NCBI GenBank assembly: GCA_030066045.1
Contig: JASJCJ010000087.1
Location: 1 to 32,874 of the forward strand
Direction: 5' to 3'
Source of the DNA: Calothrix sp. MO_167.B12
GTDB lineage: Bacteria > Cyanobacteriota > Cyanobacteriia > Cyanobacteriales > Nostocaceae
Length of the DNA stretch: 32,874 nucleotides
Shown here: piece after piece, positions 1 through 8,647 of the stretch
Layout: each line of letters opens with the position of its first letter
How positions within the stretch are numbered: position 1 is the first letter of the stretch
Program-made: the position numbers and the translations under genes
The notes under the pieces: model-generated
Told to the model about the DNA's origin: nothing
Databases searched by the model: none
What the model saw: only the letters and a program-made list of their open reading frames with translations

Positions 1-182
1 GCACTTCCTAAACGTTAAATAAAAATGCCTGTGGAGGCGGTCTGGCGGGGGTAGTCAACATAAGTTGATTGTCTAGTTAAGAGCCTAAGAGACAGGAAGA
101 AAAGGTGGAGTAGCACGGGTTTACCCTGCTTGGGAACAGCCTTTTTGAATCCCCTTCGTTTCAACAAGGGGAGTATGTCAAA
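1..182 (+). mobile_element. Possible right-end remnant of an IS200/IS605-type (tnpB) element
   Basis: There is no intact ORF here. A short frame reading MPVEAVWRG (from 25) resembles the degenerate C-terminal tail of cyanobacterial TnpB proteins. It is followed by about 120 bp of non-coding DNA ending in a hairpin (CCCCTT 151-156, loop of 9, AAGGGG 166-171) and then GAGTATGTCAA. A G/C hairpin followed by GAGT-x-x-GTC is the layout I associate with the right end of IS605-family elements, where the tnpB 3' end and its guide RNA lie. The rest of the element would be to the left of the window. The assignment rests on pattern resemblance only. Confidence 0.35.
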
Positions 183-249
183 TTTATTCAAGTTTAGCTC
201 CTATGGGGCTATGTAGAAAAGACGATCGCTCCTTTTTTACTGGATATGT

Positions 250-283
250 TCCTCCTTCCCCAAGGACACAGGTAGGGGGAGGA
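250..283. terminator. Bulged hairpin between IS-like tail and fghA, possible terminator
   Basis: TCCTCC (250-255) pairs with GGAGGA (278-283), and CCC (259-261) with GGG (275-277), across a TT bulge. On the plus strand the stem is followed by TTTT (284-287). It lies just beyond the fghA stop codon, so it could end transcription from either side, but the T run favours plus-strand transcription from the IS-like tail. Confidence 0.3.
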
Positions 284-289
284 TTTTAG

Positions 290-1135
290 TTATCCCAGTA
301 GCGCGATCGCATGATGACGGATATGATCTTCTATAAAGGTGGAAATAAAGTAGTAACTGTGGTCATAGCCTTCTTGATAACGTAAGGTCAAAGGTTGATT
401 AACTTCCTCACAGGCTTGCTCAAATATTGCTGGTAGCAATTGTTCAGCCAGAAATGTATCCGCAGTACCTTGGTCAATTAAAATTGGACTATGAAATTTT
501 CCTTGACGAATTAACTCACTCGCATCATAAGCACGCCAACTTTCCCTATCTTCACCCAAATAGCGGCTTAAAGTCTTCTCTCCCCAAGGGCAGTGCATAG
601 GTGCAACAATGGGAGCAAAAGCAGAGACTGATTTATACTGTTGGGGATTGCGTAAAGCACAAACCAATGCCCCATGTCCCCCCATAGAATGACCAAAAAT
701 ACCTTGTCTAGATGGTTCCACAGGGAAGTTAGCAGCAATTAAATCGGGTAACTCTTGCACAACATAGCTATACATTTGGTAGTGATTTACCCAAGGCTTT
801 TGCGTCGCATCCACATAAAAACCAGCCCCCGTACCAAAATCCCATTCCTCATCTTCTCCAGCAATACCAGTATTCCGGGGACTAGTATCGGGTGCAACTA
901 AGATTAAACCGTATTTTGCTGCCAATCTTTGTGCCCCAGCCTTGATCATAAAGTTTTCTTCCGTGCAAGTCAGTCCAGAGAGAAAGTAAAGAATAGGTAC
1001 ATTTTGGGATTTAGCTTGGGGCGGTTGGTAAACAGCAAAGCCCATCTCACTATTACAGCAAGCAGATAAATGGGAGTAAAAGCCTAATTTTCCATCAAAT
1101 AATTTATACTCTGCCTTCAAATTGAGGTCAGTCAT
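290..1135 (-). CDS. fghA: S-formylglutathione hydrolase
   Basis: A 281-residue cytosolic serine esterase (esterase D family) that hydrolyses S-formylglutathione to formate and glutathione, the last step of glutathione-dependent formaldehyde detoxification. The length is normal for the family. The diagnostic block [18 protein letters not shown] is at 53-70. The nucleophile is Ser150 in GHSMGG (148-153). Asp226 in GTADTFL and His259 in GYDHSYYF complete the triad. The ATG start sits 22 bp downstream of the 2H phosphoesterase stop on the same strand, so the two genes are probably co-transcribed. The partner S-(hydroxymethyl)glutathione dehydrogenase is not in the window. The symbol follows family usage (also called frmB or yeiG in enterobacteria). 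Confidence 0.93.
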   Translation of the reverse strand: MTDLNLKAEYKLFDGKLGFYSHLSACCNSEMGFAVYQPPQAKSQNVPILYFLSGLTCTEENFMIKAGAQRLAAKYGLILVAPDTSPRNTGIAGEDEEWDFGTGAGFYVDATQKPWVNHYQMYSYVVQELPDLIAANFPVEPSRQGIFGHSMGGHGALVCALRNPQQYKSVSAFAPIVAPMHCPWGEKTLSRYLGEDRESWRAYDASELIRQGKFHSPILIDQGTADTFLAEQLLPAIFEQACEEVNQPLTLRYQEGYDHSYYFISTFIEDHIRHHAIALLG

Positions 1136-1157
1136 TTCACTTATGATTTATCTGTTA

Positions 1158-1724
1158 TCAGTTAGGGAGCATATCACGTTCTGTTCCACTTAAAGGAAAC
1201 TGAGATTGAATATGCCAGCGTTTGTTATTATGGCGCAACAAGGTTAACTCAGCTGCTGCAAACTCAAAGTATAACTGCCGATGCTGATATTGTGGCCATG
1301 CAGCTTTAAAGTTTTGTTTGGTTAAATCCCTAAAAGCAACTGTCATATGGGGTGCAAAAGGGCGAGTCTTCGATGCTTTATCAACAATTCCTAACTTACT
1401 TTCCATATGTGCCATTAAATCGGTTTGTAAAGCCAGTAATTCCGGACTTTTCTGCACATGGATATAGATGACGCGGGGGACAAAAGCACCAAAACCACTG
1501 AGGATAATTGATACTGCTGCCTGGAAAACTACAAACTCTTGCAAACACGCTTCTAGAACTGCCAAATTATCATCTTGCCATTCAAAGGGTGGTTGTAGGG
1601 TAATGTGGGGTGGTGATTTTTGAGCATGGCGACTGCCATAATAATCAGCAAACTGTTGTTTAATTTGGTTGGCATAGTCTTGGATGTGTTGGGGTGGTAG
1701 GAGAGCAATGAAAAATAGACTCAT
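1158..1724 (-). CDS. 2'-5' RNA ligase / cyclic phosphodiesterase family (2H phosphoesterase)
   Basis: A 188-residue protein with the two HxT-type motifs that define the 2H phosphoesterase superfamily: HITL at 40-43 and HMTV at 126-129. Each histidine-threonine pair would line a two-fold active site acting on 2',3'-cyclic phosphates or 2'-5' RNA linkages. The N-terminus (MSLFFIALLPP) matches the usual first strand, so the ATG at 1722-1724 looks right. It is the upstream gene of a likely pair with fghA. No shared pathway with formaldehyde detoxification is known to me. The in vivo substrate in cyanobacteria is uncertain; ThpR-like RNA 2',3'-cyclic phosphodiesterase is the closest name. Confidence 0.8.
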   Translation of the reverse strand: MSLFFIALLPPQHIQDYANQIKQQFADYYGSRHAQKSPPHITLQPPFEWQDDNLAVLEACLQEFVVFQAAVSIILSGFGAFVPRVIYIHVQKSPELLALQTDLMAHMESKLGIVDKASKTRPFAPHMTVAFRDLTKQNFKAAWPQYQHRQLYFEFAAAELTLLRHNNKRWHIQSQFPLSGTERDMLPN

Positions 1725-1814
1725 AATTACTATTGTCTAATACTGTGAACAATTATTACAAATTGTCGAATTTTCTCTGAAAGGGTTGAAAGTCAGTACG
1801 GGCAAAGATTATTC

Positions 1815-1876
1815 TTTACACTACCACCAAGTCAAGGTTGATCTCTTGCGGTGTAAAATAAAGGGATGAGCCTTGA
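1815..1876. promoter_or_regulatory. Two interleaved inverted repeats upstream of nadA
   Basis: TTTACAC (1815-1821) is matched by its exact reverse complement GTGTAAA (1851-1857). TCAAGG (1832-1837) plus ATC (1841-1843) is matched by GAT (1865-1867) plus CCTTGA (1871-1876). The two pairs overlap in an alternating order (A-B-A'-B'), so they cannot both form as simple nested hairpins. They lie in the 219 bp spacer between the divergent 2H phosphoesterase gene and nadA, just before a TATAAT box. They could be operators for a NAD-responsive repressor or a pseudoknot-like leader. No known motif is recognised. Confidence 0.35.
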
Positions 1877-1905
1877 TTTAATAAAAAGTAGAGAGGAGGT
1901 ATAAT
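1877..1905 (+). promoter_or_regulatory. Candidate nadA promoter
   Basis: A perfect -10 hexamer TATAAT (1900-1905) lies 38 bp before the nadA ATG. The best-spaced -35 is the weak TTTAAT (1877-1882) with a 17 bp spacer. A better hexamer, TTGATT (1873-1878), is 21 bp away, which is too far. The weak -35 would fit a promoter that needs an activator. Confidence 0.4.
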
Positions 1906-1943
1906 CGTTCGAGGCTATTTACTTCAAATATCTTAAAGACAGT

Positions 1944-2912
1944 ATGTTTATCACTGAATCAACAAAAACAAAAACCAACTTTAGCTCGTTTCCAGATGAC
2001 TTGTTTGCAGCTATTGAAGACCTGAAAAAAGAGTTAAATGCGGTTATCTTAGCTCACTACTACCAAGAGCCAGATATTCAAGATATTGCTGATTACATTG
2101 GTGATTCTTTAGGATTATCCCAGCAAGCAGCCGCTACAGATGCTGATGTCATAGTCTTTGCTGGAGTACATTTCATGGCAGAAACTGCCAAAATTCTCAA
2201 CCCCAACAAGTTAGTATTGTTGCCTGATTTAGATGCGGGCTGTTCCCTTGCTGATAGTTGCCCTCCTCAAGAATTTGCAGCTTTCAAAGCAGCCTATCCG
2301 AACCATTTAGTTGTGTCTTATATTAATTGCTCGGCAGCTATTAAAGCCATGAGTGATATTATTTGCACCAGTTCAAATTCTGTGAAAATTGTGAGTCAGA
2401 TCCCTGAAGATCAAGGGATTATTTTTGCTCCTGATAAAAATCTTGGTCGCTATGTTAGCGAACAAACCGGGAGAGATTTAGTGCTATGGGAAGGTAGTTG
2501 TATTGTCCATGAAACTTTTTCTGAAAAGAAGATAGTACAACTGAAAATTGAAAATCCCCAAGCCGAAATTATTGCCCATCCAGAATGCGAACCCCAGGTT
2601 TTGCGCCATGCTGATTATATTGGTTCTACCACAGCTTTATTAAAATATTGTCAGCAAAGTCAGAGCGAGGCATTTATCGTCGCCACGGAACCAGGAATTA
2701 TCCACCAAATGGAAAAAGATGCACCACAAAAGCAATTTATTCCTGCGCCAGCGATGAATAATTGTGCTTGTAACGAATGTCCTCATATGCGATTAAATAC
2801 TTTGGAAAAACTATATTTGGCGATGAAGAATCGGACACCGGAAATCACCTTACCAGAGGAGATTAGACAGGCTGCACTGAAGCCAATTGAAAGGATGTTG
2901 CAGATGTCGTAA
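1944..2912 (+). CDS. nadA: Quinolinate synthase A
   Basis: A 322-residue [4Fe-4S] enzyme that condenses iminoaspartate with dihydroxyacetone phosphate to form quinolinate, the precursor of NAD. The N-terminal signature [19 protein letters not shown] (38-56) is clear. The three expected cluster ligands are Cys100 (AGCSLAD), Cys186 (WEGSC) and Cys279 (CACNECPHM, with Cys274 and Cys276 nearby). The [10 protein letters not shown] stretch that follows is typical. No strong ribosome binding site precedes the ATG. It is the first of three same-strand genes ending with nadB, which supplies its substrate. The 67 bp to the next gene is compatible with one transcript. Confidence 0.96.
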   Translation: MFITESTKTKTNFSSFPDDLFAAIEDLKKELNAVILAHYYQEPDIQDIADYIGDSLGLSQQAAATDADVIVFAGVHFMAETAKILNPNKLVLLPDLDAGCSLADSCPPQEFAAFKAAYPNHLVVSYINCSAAIKAMSDIICTSSNSVKIVSQIPEDQGIIFAPDKNLGRYVSEQTGRDLVLWEGSCIVHETFSEKKIVQLKIENPQAEIIAHPECEPQVLRHADYIGSTTALLKYCQQSQSEAFIVATEPGIIHQMEKDAPQKQFIPAPAMNNCACNECPHMRLNTLEKLYLAMKNRTPEITLPEEIRQAALKPIERMLQMS

Positions 2913-2979
2913 ATTTTCGTTGCTCAATCAACCTGAATCCAAGTATTAATCAAGTCCAATAAGCTCTTTAAAAATAAAA

Positions 2980-4668
2980 ATGACATTGCCACAACCGAAA
3001 AATCAAAACTCTCTTGCAAAAGATGAAGCTTTGATTTACGATTGGCGTATCCATAGTATTCGTCAAGCACTGAAGCAAAAAGGAAAAGCTACCGGAACTT
3101 TAGAAATCCAAGATTTGCTAGACTTGGGTCATTTGGATCAATATCATTATTTTGGCAGTAAAGCTTGCGATCGCGCTATAGATTATTTATCCCTAAATCC
3201 CAACTCTCGTGTTTTGGATATTGGCAGTGGTGTTGGTGGTCCAGCACGATATATGAGCCATAAAACAGATTGTCACTTCCGATGTGTAGAATTAAGAAAG
3301 GACTTCAATGAAATTGCTGAGGAATTAACCCAACGGATGGGACTCCACAAGCACATTCAATACCTCACTGGTAGCATTCTTAGTTCCCAAGTTATTGATG
3401 CTTTGTTGCCCAATTCATTTGACAGCATCATTTCTTTTCTTTGCTTATTACACATTGAAAACCGTGACAAGGTTTTGGAAATTTGTTTTCGTTCCTTGAA
3501 GGAAAATGGCTGTATTTACATTGAGGATTATGTTGCAAATTGCAACCTTTCACCAGAGATACAAAAAACTCTCAAAGAAGTAGTTCAATCCCCCTATGTC
3601 CCTACCCGTGAAGCCTACCGATATCACTTTGAGCGTGCAGGATTTACTGACATTTGTTTCATTGATTTAACAACAGGATGGAAACCCTGGGTAGAAGAAC
3701 GCTATCAAAAATTCATCCAGTCGAAAGCAGAATCAATCACAATATTTGGTGAAGAAGTTTTTGAACACCGCAGTGAATTTTATCGCACCGTTCGAGACTT
3801 ATTTCAAAGTGGTAACATTGGTGGAACATTGATAACTGCAAAGAAACCTTCTACTCCACAAGTACACCAAGTACCTGACAATTATTTTTCCCCTTTAACC
3901 TCTGTTTACAGCGAGCAATACCATTTCTTTCTCGAAGATGGTTCTCTGATTGCTCTGAGATATTTCCAAACCGAAACCCTCGAACATTACTCTGCTTGGT
4001 GGAGCGATACCCAAGGAAATTCCCGGGAACTGATTAATACCTCGGAACAAAAAGGTTCAAGTACACATATTTATTTCCAAAAAGATAATAAAACCGGAAC
4101 TATTTGTTTACCAGAAGCCAATTTAGAAATAAAATTTGCAGTCGCAACCCAATTTACCTGGGAGGTTCCTGCTGAAGAAAATCAGCGCGCTGTCATCCAC
4201 CAACCACAACTTCTATGCACAGTTAACATAAATAATGTAACTCAGAAAGCTGTAGGTTACTGCAAAATTTATCAGGGTAATTATCCCAAATTTTGGGGCT
4301 ATCATTTTGTTCATGCTTTCTTTCCTGATTACGGAATTGTTTGGAGTGCTGATGCCACATTTGGTCAAGAAAAATATAATTATTTCAAGTTTATCAACAC
4401 TTCTCAAACAGAACAGCAAATCCTGTTAAATGGAGAAAATTCCTATCATCGTCAAACAAGTGCTCATGGCTGCATTAACAATCAAATTTACCATTTGAAC
4501 TTTAATCTAAATAGCTTTGCAACTTGGTCGAGCATTCTGCGGCATAAAACATCAACGATGGAAAGTAATTTACGCTTGGAATACAGACCTGCCATTTTAG
4601 AAATAGATGACAAACAAGTGAGTCAGGGAATTTGTCTCAAAGAATCTTGTTTTGGCACAATTGCATAA
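2980..4668 (+). CDS. SAM-dependent methyltransferase fused to a C-terminal lipocalin-like domain
   Basis: A 562-residue two-part protein. Residues 40-290 are a class I methyltransferase of the sarcosine/dimethylglycine type. They show DLGHLDQYHYFGS (48-60), motif I VLDIGSGVGGPARY (78-91), an acidic residue ending strand 2 (E104), and a C-terminal GGTLITAKK strand. Family members are usually about 280 residues, so residues 291-562 are an extra domain. That part is rich in aromatic beta strands (LEDGSLIALRYF, YPKFWGYHFVHAFFPDYG, FGQEKYNYFKF). It looks to me like the CrtC/AttH or tocopherol-cyclase-like lipocalin folds, but this is tentative. There is no signal peptide or membrane segment. The gene sits between nadA and nadB on the same strand. 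The substrate is unknown; a small amine, a lipid or a pyridine derivative are all possible. Confidence 0.75.
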   Translation: MTLPQPKNQNSLAKDEALIYDWRIHSIRQALKQKGKATGTLEIQDLLDLGHLDQYHYFGSKACDRAIDYLSLNPNSRVLDIGSGVGGPARYMSHKTDCHFRCVELRKDFNEIAEELTQRMGLHKHIQYLTGSILSSQVIDALLPNSFDSIISFLCLLHIENRDKVLEICFRSLKENGCIYIEDYVANCNLSPEIQKTLKEVVQSPYVPTREAYRYHFERAGFTDICFIDLTTGWKPWVEERYQKFIQSKAESITIFGEEVFEHRSEFYRTVRDLFQSGNIGGTLITAKKPSTPQVHQVPDNYFSPLTSVYSEQYHFFLEDGSLIALRYFQTETLEHYSAWWSDTQGNSRELINTSEQKGSSTHIYFQKDNKTGTICLPEANLEIKFAVATQFTWEVPAEENQRAVIHQPQLLCTVNINNVTQKAVGYCKIYQGNYPKFWGYHFVHAFFPDYGIVWSADATFGQEKYNYFKFINTSQTEQQILLNGENSYHRQTSAHGCINNQIYHLNFNLNSFATWSSILRHKTSTMESNLRLEYRPAILEIDDKQVSQGICLKESCFGTIA

Positions 4669-4851
4669 ATTTAGCTTTGTCTCACATTTATCGCAAAAGT
4701 CAAAAATCACCCATACTTGCGGAAGCCATTGACGCGTTGACAAAAATCAAAAGTCAAATACTTGCTGTGAATTGGTTTTGGCTTTTGATGATGTCCTAAC
4801 TTATCTGGCGACCGCTTTTCTGCAACTCTGTTTAATCTCCACTGCCCAAAT

Positions 4852-6588
4852 ATGGGCAAAATCATGCAAAAAAATCAAATTTTTTCTTCCAGCTCATCAA
4901 AATCATCAAATATCCCCTCTCAGTTTGATATTTTGGTGATTGGTTCCGGTGCAGCAGGACTTTATGCTGCTTTGCACTTACCAGCCCATTTACAAGTGGG
5001 TTTAATTACCAAAGATACTGTGAAGGCAGGATCGAGTAACTGGGCTCAAGGAGGAATTGCTGCGGCGATCGATCCTTCTGATACTGCACATTTGCACTTT
5101 GAGGATACCATAAAGGCGGGTGCAGGTCTTTGCGAACCAGAAGCAGTACAATTTTTGGTAGAAAACGGCTCGGAAGCGATCGCATCTCTGATAGAATTGG
5201 GAGTTTCATTTGATCGTCATGGGGAAAAACTCACCATGACTTTAGAAGCAGCCCATTCTCGTCCCCGTGTCCTCCATTCTGCTGACACCACAGGGCGAGC
5301 AATTGTTGAGACCCTCGCCCAACAGGTTTTAGGGCGAAAGAATATTCAGATAATATCCCAAGCATTCGCCTTAAGTTTGTGGCTGAATGAATCCACAGGG
5401 AATTGTCAGGGAATTAGTCTACTATATCAGCAACAGATTATCTGGATTAGGTCTGATGCGGTGATTTTAGCCACTGGTGGTGGAGGGCAAATTTTTTCCC
5501 AAACCACCAATCCCACGGTTAGTACAGGAGATGGGGTCGCATTGGCTTGGCGTGCAGGAGCCTTAATGCGGGACTTAGAATTTTTCCAATTTCATCCTAC
5601 AGCATTAACCATACCGGGAGCACCCCGTTTTTTGATTAGTGAGGCGGTACGAGGAGAAGGAGCCCATTTGGTAGATTCCCAAGGACAGCGTTTTGCTTTT
5701 AACTATCATCCCCAAGGGGAGTTAGCACCCAGAGATGTTGTTAGTCGGGCAATTTTTTCTCACTTGCAGAAAACAGAACCATATCCCTATTGTGTTTACT
5801 TGGATTTGCAACCCATAGAAGCCCAGAAAATTCGCTATCGTTTTCCCAATATCATCAAAGTCTGTCAGCAATGGGGCATCGATGTGTTTACCCAACCCAT
5901 TCCCGTGTCTCCTGCTGCTCATTATTGGATGGGAGGAATTGTAACTGATTTAGATAGTAGCACCTCCATTGGTGGATTATATGCTATTGGTGAAACTTCC
6001 AGCACGGGGGTTCATGGTGCTAATCGTTTAGCGAGTAATTCCTTGCTAGAATGCATTGTTTTTGCAGTTCAATTGTCCCACATAGCGGTTAAACCTCAGG
6101 TTAATGCTGGTGATGATAATGGATATCAATCTCTCCCAGTCAGGAAAGAACACAAGGACTGGAGTCACGAGATGGAAAAGATTAACTCAATCAGACAAAA
6201 GTTACCTAAACTGATGTGGCACAGTGCAGGTATTTGTCGCTCCCAAGCCATCCTGGAAGAGGCGATTACCCAACTAAATATTTGGCGTTCTCAACTTGCT
6301 GATTTGGATGTGATAAAATACTTGCTTCAGGCGACTCCCAACCAAACTGTGCAATTAAGCTCAAATCAGGCTGAACAGCAGCTGAGGCTAGCTGCAGAAA
6401 CCCTCAATCTCACTGATGTGGGTTATTTAATCTTGAAAAGTGCAGCTTGGCGCACCGAAAGTCGAGGCGGACATTACCGCAGTGATTATCCTCAAACTTC
6501 TGCTGATTGGCAATTACATACTCTGATCCAAGGAAATGATTGGCTTCAATCTGCCAAAATTATCCATAAAGAAATACAGTTTAGTTAA
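4852..6588 (+). CDS. nadB: L-aspartate oxidase
   Basis: A 578-residue FAD enzyme that oxidises L-aspartate to iminoaspartate for NadA. The dinucleotide-binding GSGAAGLYAAL is at 31-41 and the flavin-contacting SSNWAQGGIAAA at 61-72. Active-site motifs are HPTAL (His248), SEAVRGEGA (263-271), APRD (Arg294), SPAAHYWMGG (His357) and HGANRLASNSLLE (388-400). The length is normal and the C-terminal helical domain is present. The first 24 residues are Ser-rich and poorly conserved; ATG 4852 and ATG 4864 are both possible starts. A 183 bp spacer with several AAAAGTCAAA-like words separates it from the methyltransferase gene, so it may have its own promoter. Confidence 0.96.
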   Translation: MGKIMQKNQIFSSSSSKSSNIPSQFDILVIGSGAAGLYAALHLPAHLQVGLITKDTVKAGSSNWAQGGIAAAIDPSDTAHLHFEDTIKAGAGLCEPEAVQFLVENGSEAIASLIELGVSFDRHGEKLTMTLEAAHSRPRVLHSADTTGRAIVETLAQQVLGRKNIQIISQAFALSLWLNESTGNCQGISLLYQQQIIWIRSDAVILATGGGGQIFSQTTNPTVSTGDGVALAWRAGALMRDLEFFQFHPTALTIPGAPRFLISEAVRGEGAHLVDSQGQRFAFNYHPQGELAPRDVVSRAIFSHLQKTEPYPYCVYLDLQPIEAQKIRYRFPNIIKVCQQWGIDVFTQPIPVSPAAHYWMGGIVTDLDSSTSIGGLYAIGETSSTGVHGANRLASNSLLECIVFAVQLSHIAVKPQVNAGDDNGYQSLPVRKEHKDWSHEMEKINSIRQKLPKLMWHSAGICRSQAILEEAITQLNIWRSQLADLDVIKYLLQATPNQTVQLSSNQAEQQLRLAAETLNLTDVGYLILKSAAWRTESRGGHYRSDYPQTSADWQLHTLIQGNDWLQSAKIIHKEIQFS

Positions 6589-6711
6589 GGTTAACAACTG
6601 AAAATACTCCTGCTTTTAAGTATGGGGTTCTCCACATCCTACACCCTCTTTCAAGTTAGTCCCCCATGAACTTTGGTACACAACCAAGGATGAAAACAAT
6701 TCCCTGACTCT

Positions 6712-6730
6712 GGGCGGGGAAACCCCGCCC
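6712..6730. terminator. Strong hairpin downstream of nadB
   Basis: GGGCGGGG (6712-6719), AAA, CCCCGCCC (6723-6730): a perfect 8 bp G/C stem with a 3-nt loop. No T run follows, so it is not a canonical intrinsic terminator. It may be a repeat-type hairpin that still stalls polymerase. It lies about 125 bp after the nadB stop and is immediately followed by the octamer array. Confidence 0.4.
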
Positions 6731-6803
6731 CTACTCCTTAACTCCTTCACTCCTTCCCTCCTTCACTCCTTCCCTCCTTCACTCCTTCACTCCTTCACTC
6801 CCT
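6731..6803. repeat. Octamer tandem repeat (CTCCTTCA / CTCCTTCC)
   Basis: About eight head-to-tail 8 bp units alternate between CTCCTTCA and CTCCTTCC. Variants of the same period-8 pattern recur at 10541-10577, inside the RND gene (23256-23313) and at the 3' end of the fusion-protein gene. The rest of the 6589-7102 spacer is AT-rich with no ORF. Confidence 0.85.
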
Positions 6804-7102
6804 ATTTTCAAGTTAGGAGGGAAGAGGCATTCTCCCCGCTTCATATTTAATGTATAAAATAATTACCTGTTCTCAGAAATATTATGGATGCTCTACCCCT
6901 TTTAAGTGATAAAATTTTTTCAATTACATTTTTCTAAATGTCCGGAAATTAAGAGTAACCACAAGAAAAACTGGTTATCAATAACCCAAGACAGTTATTA
7001 CTGATAGAAAAGTCTCGTCACCGGATACAATACTTAAGTGTTCATCAAAAATTTATCAAAAAATGAGAAGGCAATAGAAAAACTTATAGAAACCCACAAA
7101 GT

Positions 7103-7130
7103 TTGATTGCTAAACTGTCAACTATACAAT
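7103..7130 (+). promoter_or_regulatory. Candidate ctp promoter
   Basis: TTGATT (7103-7108), a 16 bp spacer and TACAAT (7125-7130). Transcription would begin near 7137, only about 12 nt before the ATG at 7149. This supports the ATG rather than the upstream TTG (7107) as the start of the protease. Confidence 0.4.
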
Positions 7131-7148
7131 CTATTTGGGCTCATATAC

Positions 7149-8489
7149 ATGAACCAATCTGAGAAAAGTTACTCCCTTCGCCAGGTAGCCATGATTGGTG
7201 GAGCTATAGCCACCACTGCTATATTCACTACATTTGGTCCAGCTTGGTGTCGCTCTGTCCGCGCTGCTCTACAAGATAGTCCTAAAGCAATTGTTGACCA
7301 AGTCTGGCAATTGGTTAATCGTGAATATGTAGATGGCACTTTTAATAAAAAAGATTGGCAAGCTGTCAGACAAAGCTTGTTGAGCAAGAACTACACGTCT
7401 CGCCAACAAGCCTATGTTGCCATTCGCAAAGCCCTTGAGCAGCTGGAAGATCCTTACACTCGTTTCATGGAACCCAGGCAATACCAAGCTCTTACCAGGC
7501 AAACTTCTGGGGAAGTTTCTGGGATTGGTATTCGCATGGAAATGAATCGAAGAACCCGATTTTTGACGGTAATAGAAGCTTTAGAAAATTCTCCTGCATC
7601 TCAAGCAGGGATTAAAGCCGGGGATCGGATTTTGGCAATTGATGGTAAACCCACTTACGGAATGAGAATCCAAGATGCCTCCAAACTGATTCGCGGTAAG
7701 GTGGGTTCGGTAATAACCTTGCGTATGGGCAGAAGAGATAATCCATCTTTCAATCTTAAACTCACAAGGGCAAGGATTGAAGTTCCCACAGTTCGCTCTG
7801 CTCTGAGGGTAGAAGGAAATCGTCGCATTGGCTATATTCGTTTGCGAGAATTCAGCGCCCATGCATCGGAACAAATGGCAAAAGCGATTCGCAGATTAAA
7901 TAACCAGAGAGTAGATGGTTTTGTCTTAGATTTACGGGGAAATCCTGGTGGTTTGTTACAAGCAAGCATTGAGATTGCCCAGATGTGGTTAGATGATGGA
8001 GCGATTGTTCGTACTGTTGATCGTAGGGGAAGTAGTGAGATCACTAAAGCGAAAAATACTGCTCTGACTAAACGCCCATTGGTGGTACTAGTAGATAATA
8101 ACTCGGCTAGTGCTAGTGAAATTCTGACTGGCGCGCTCAAGGATAATAAGCGAGCTATAGTTGTTGGCAGTCAAACCTTTGGTAAGGCTTTGGTACAGTC
8201 GGTACATGAATTGGTTGATGGTTCTGGTTTAGCAATTACTATTGCCCATTACTACACACCAAAAGGTACGGATATTAATCGTAAGGGCATTACACCGGAT
8301 ATCAAAATCGATTTGACAGAGGCGCAAGAACGTAAATTAGCAGCTAATCCTAATTTAATCGGAACTCAAAACGATCCCCAATATGCTAGGGCATTAACGG
8401 CACTGACAAATAATTATTTAGCTAAACCCTTACAAAATCTACCTTCACGTTCGGCAGTATTTCCTCAAAGACAAATTAAGCGATTTTAA
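7149..8489 (+). CDS. ctp: Carboxyl-terminal processing protease (S41 family)
   Basis: A 446-residue secreted serine protease counted from ATG 7149; a TTG at 7107 would add 14 residues before the signal peptide and is unlikely. Residues 1-38 look like a signal peptide with a hydrophobic core (VAMIGGAIATTAIFTTFG). A PDZ domain follows at about 120-211, including SGIGIRM and AGIKAGDRILAIDG. The protease core has DLRGNPGG and the Ser/Lys dyad: Ser321 in SASASEI and Lys346 in QTFGKALVQ, 25 residues apart as in Prc. The closest relatives are cyanobacterial CtpA/B/C proteins; CtpA trims the D1 precursor in the lumen. Which of the three paralogues this is cannot be decided here. Confidence 0.92.
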   Translation: MNQSEKSYSLRQVAMIGGAIATTAIFTTFGPAWCRSVRAALQDSPKAIVDQVWQLVNREYVDGTFNKKDWQAVRQSLLSKNYTSRQQAYVAIRKALEQLEDPYTRFMEPRQYQALTRQTSGEVSGIGIRMEMNRRTRFLTVIEALENSPASQAGIKAGDRILAIDGKPTYGMRIQDASKLIRGKVGSVITLRMGRRDNPSFNLKLTRARIEVPTVRSALRVEGNRRIGYIRLREFSAHASEQMAKAIRRLNNQRVDGFVLDLRGNPGGLLQASIEIAQMWLDDGAIVRTVDRRGSSEITKAKNTALTKRPLVVLVDNNSASASEILTGALKDNKRAIVVGSQTFGKALVQSVHELVDGSGLAITIAHYYTPKGTDINRKGITPDIKIDLTEAQERKLAANPNLIGTQNDPQYARALTALTNNYLAKPLQNLPSRSAVFPQRQIKRF

Positions 8490-8647
8490 ATTAATGATTT
8501 TGGATTGGGAATAATATGAAAAGTTAACAGTTCTATCTCTTGGGTTTAGGGTGGTGTTACCAGTTTCTTTAGGTCAAGTGATTTGTATAGGGTGTTGCCG
8601 AGAGGTATAAATCTGCCTCCATTCACCTGCATACTGTTAACTGTGGT

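Noticed and set aside
7107-7148. Upstream TTG start of the ctp gene adding 14 residues
   Set aside because: It overlaps the candidate -35/-10 promoter and places extra residues before a good signal peptide; ATG 7149 fits better.
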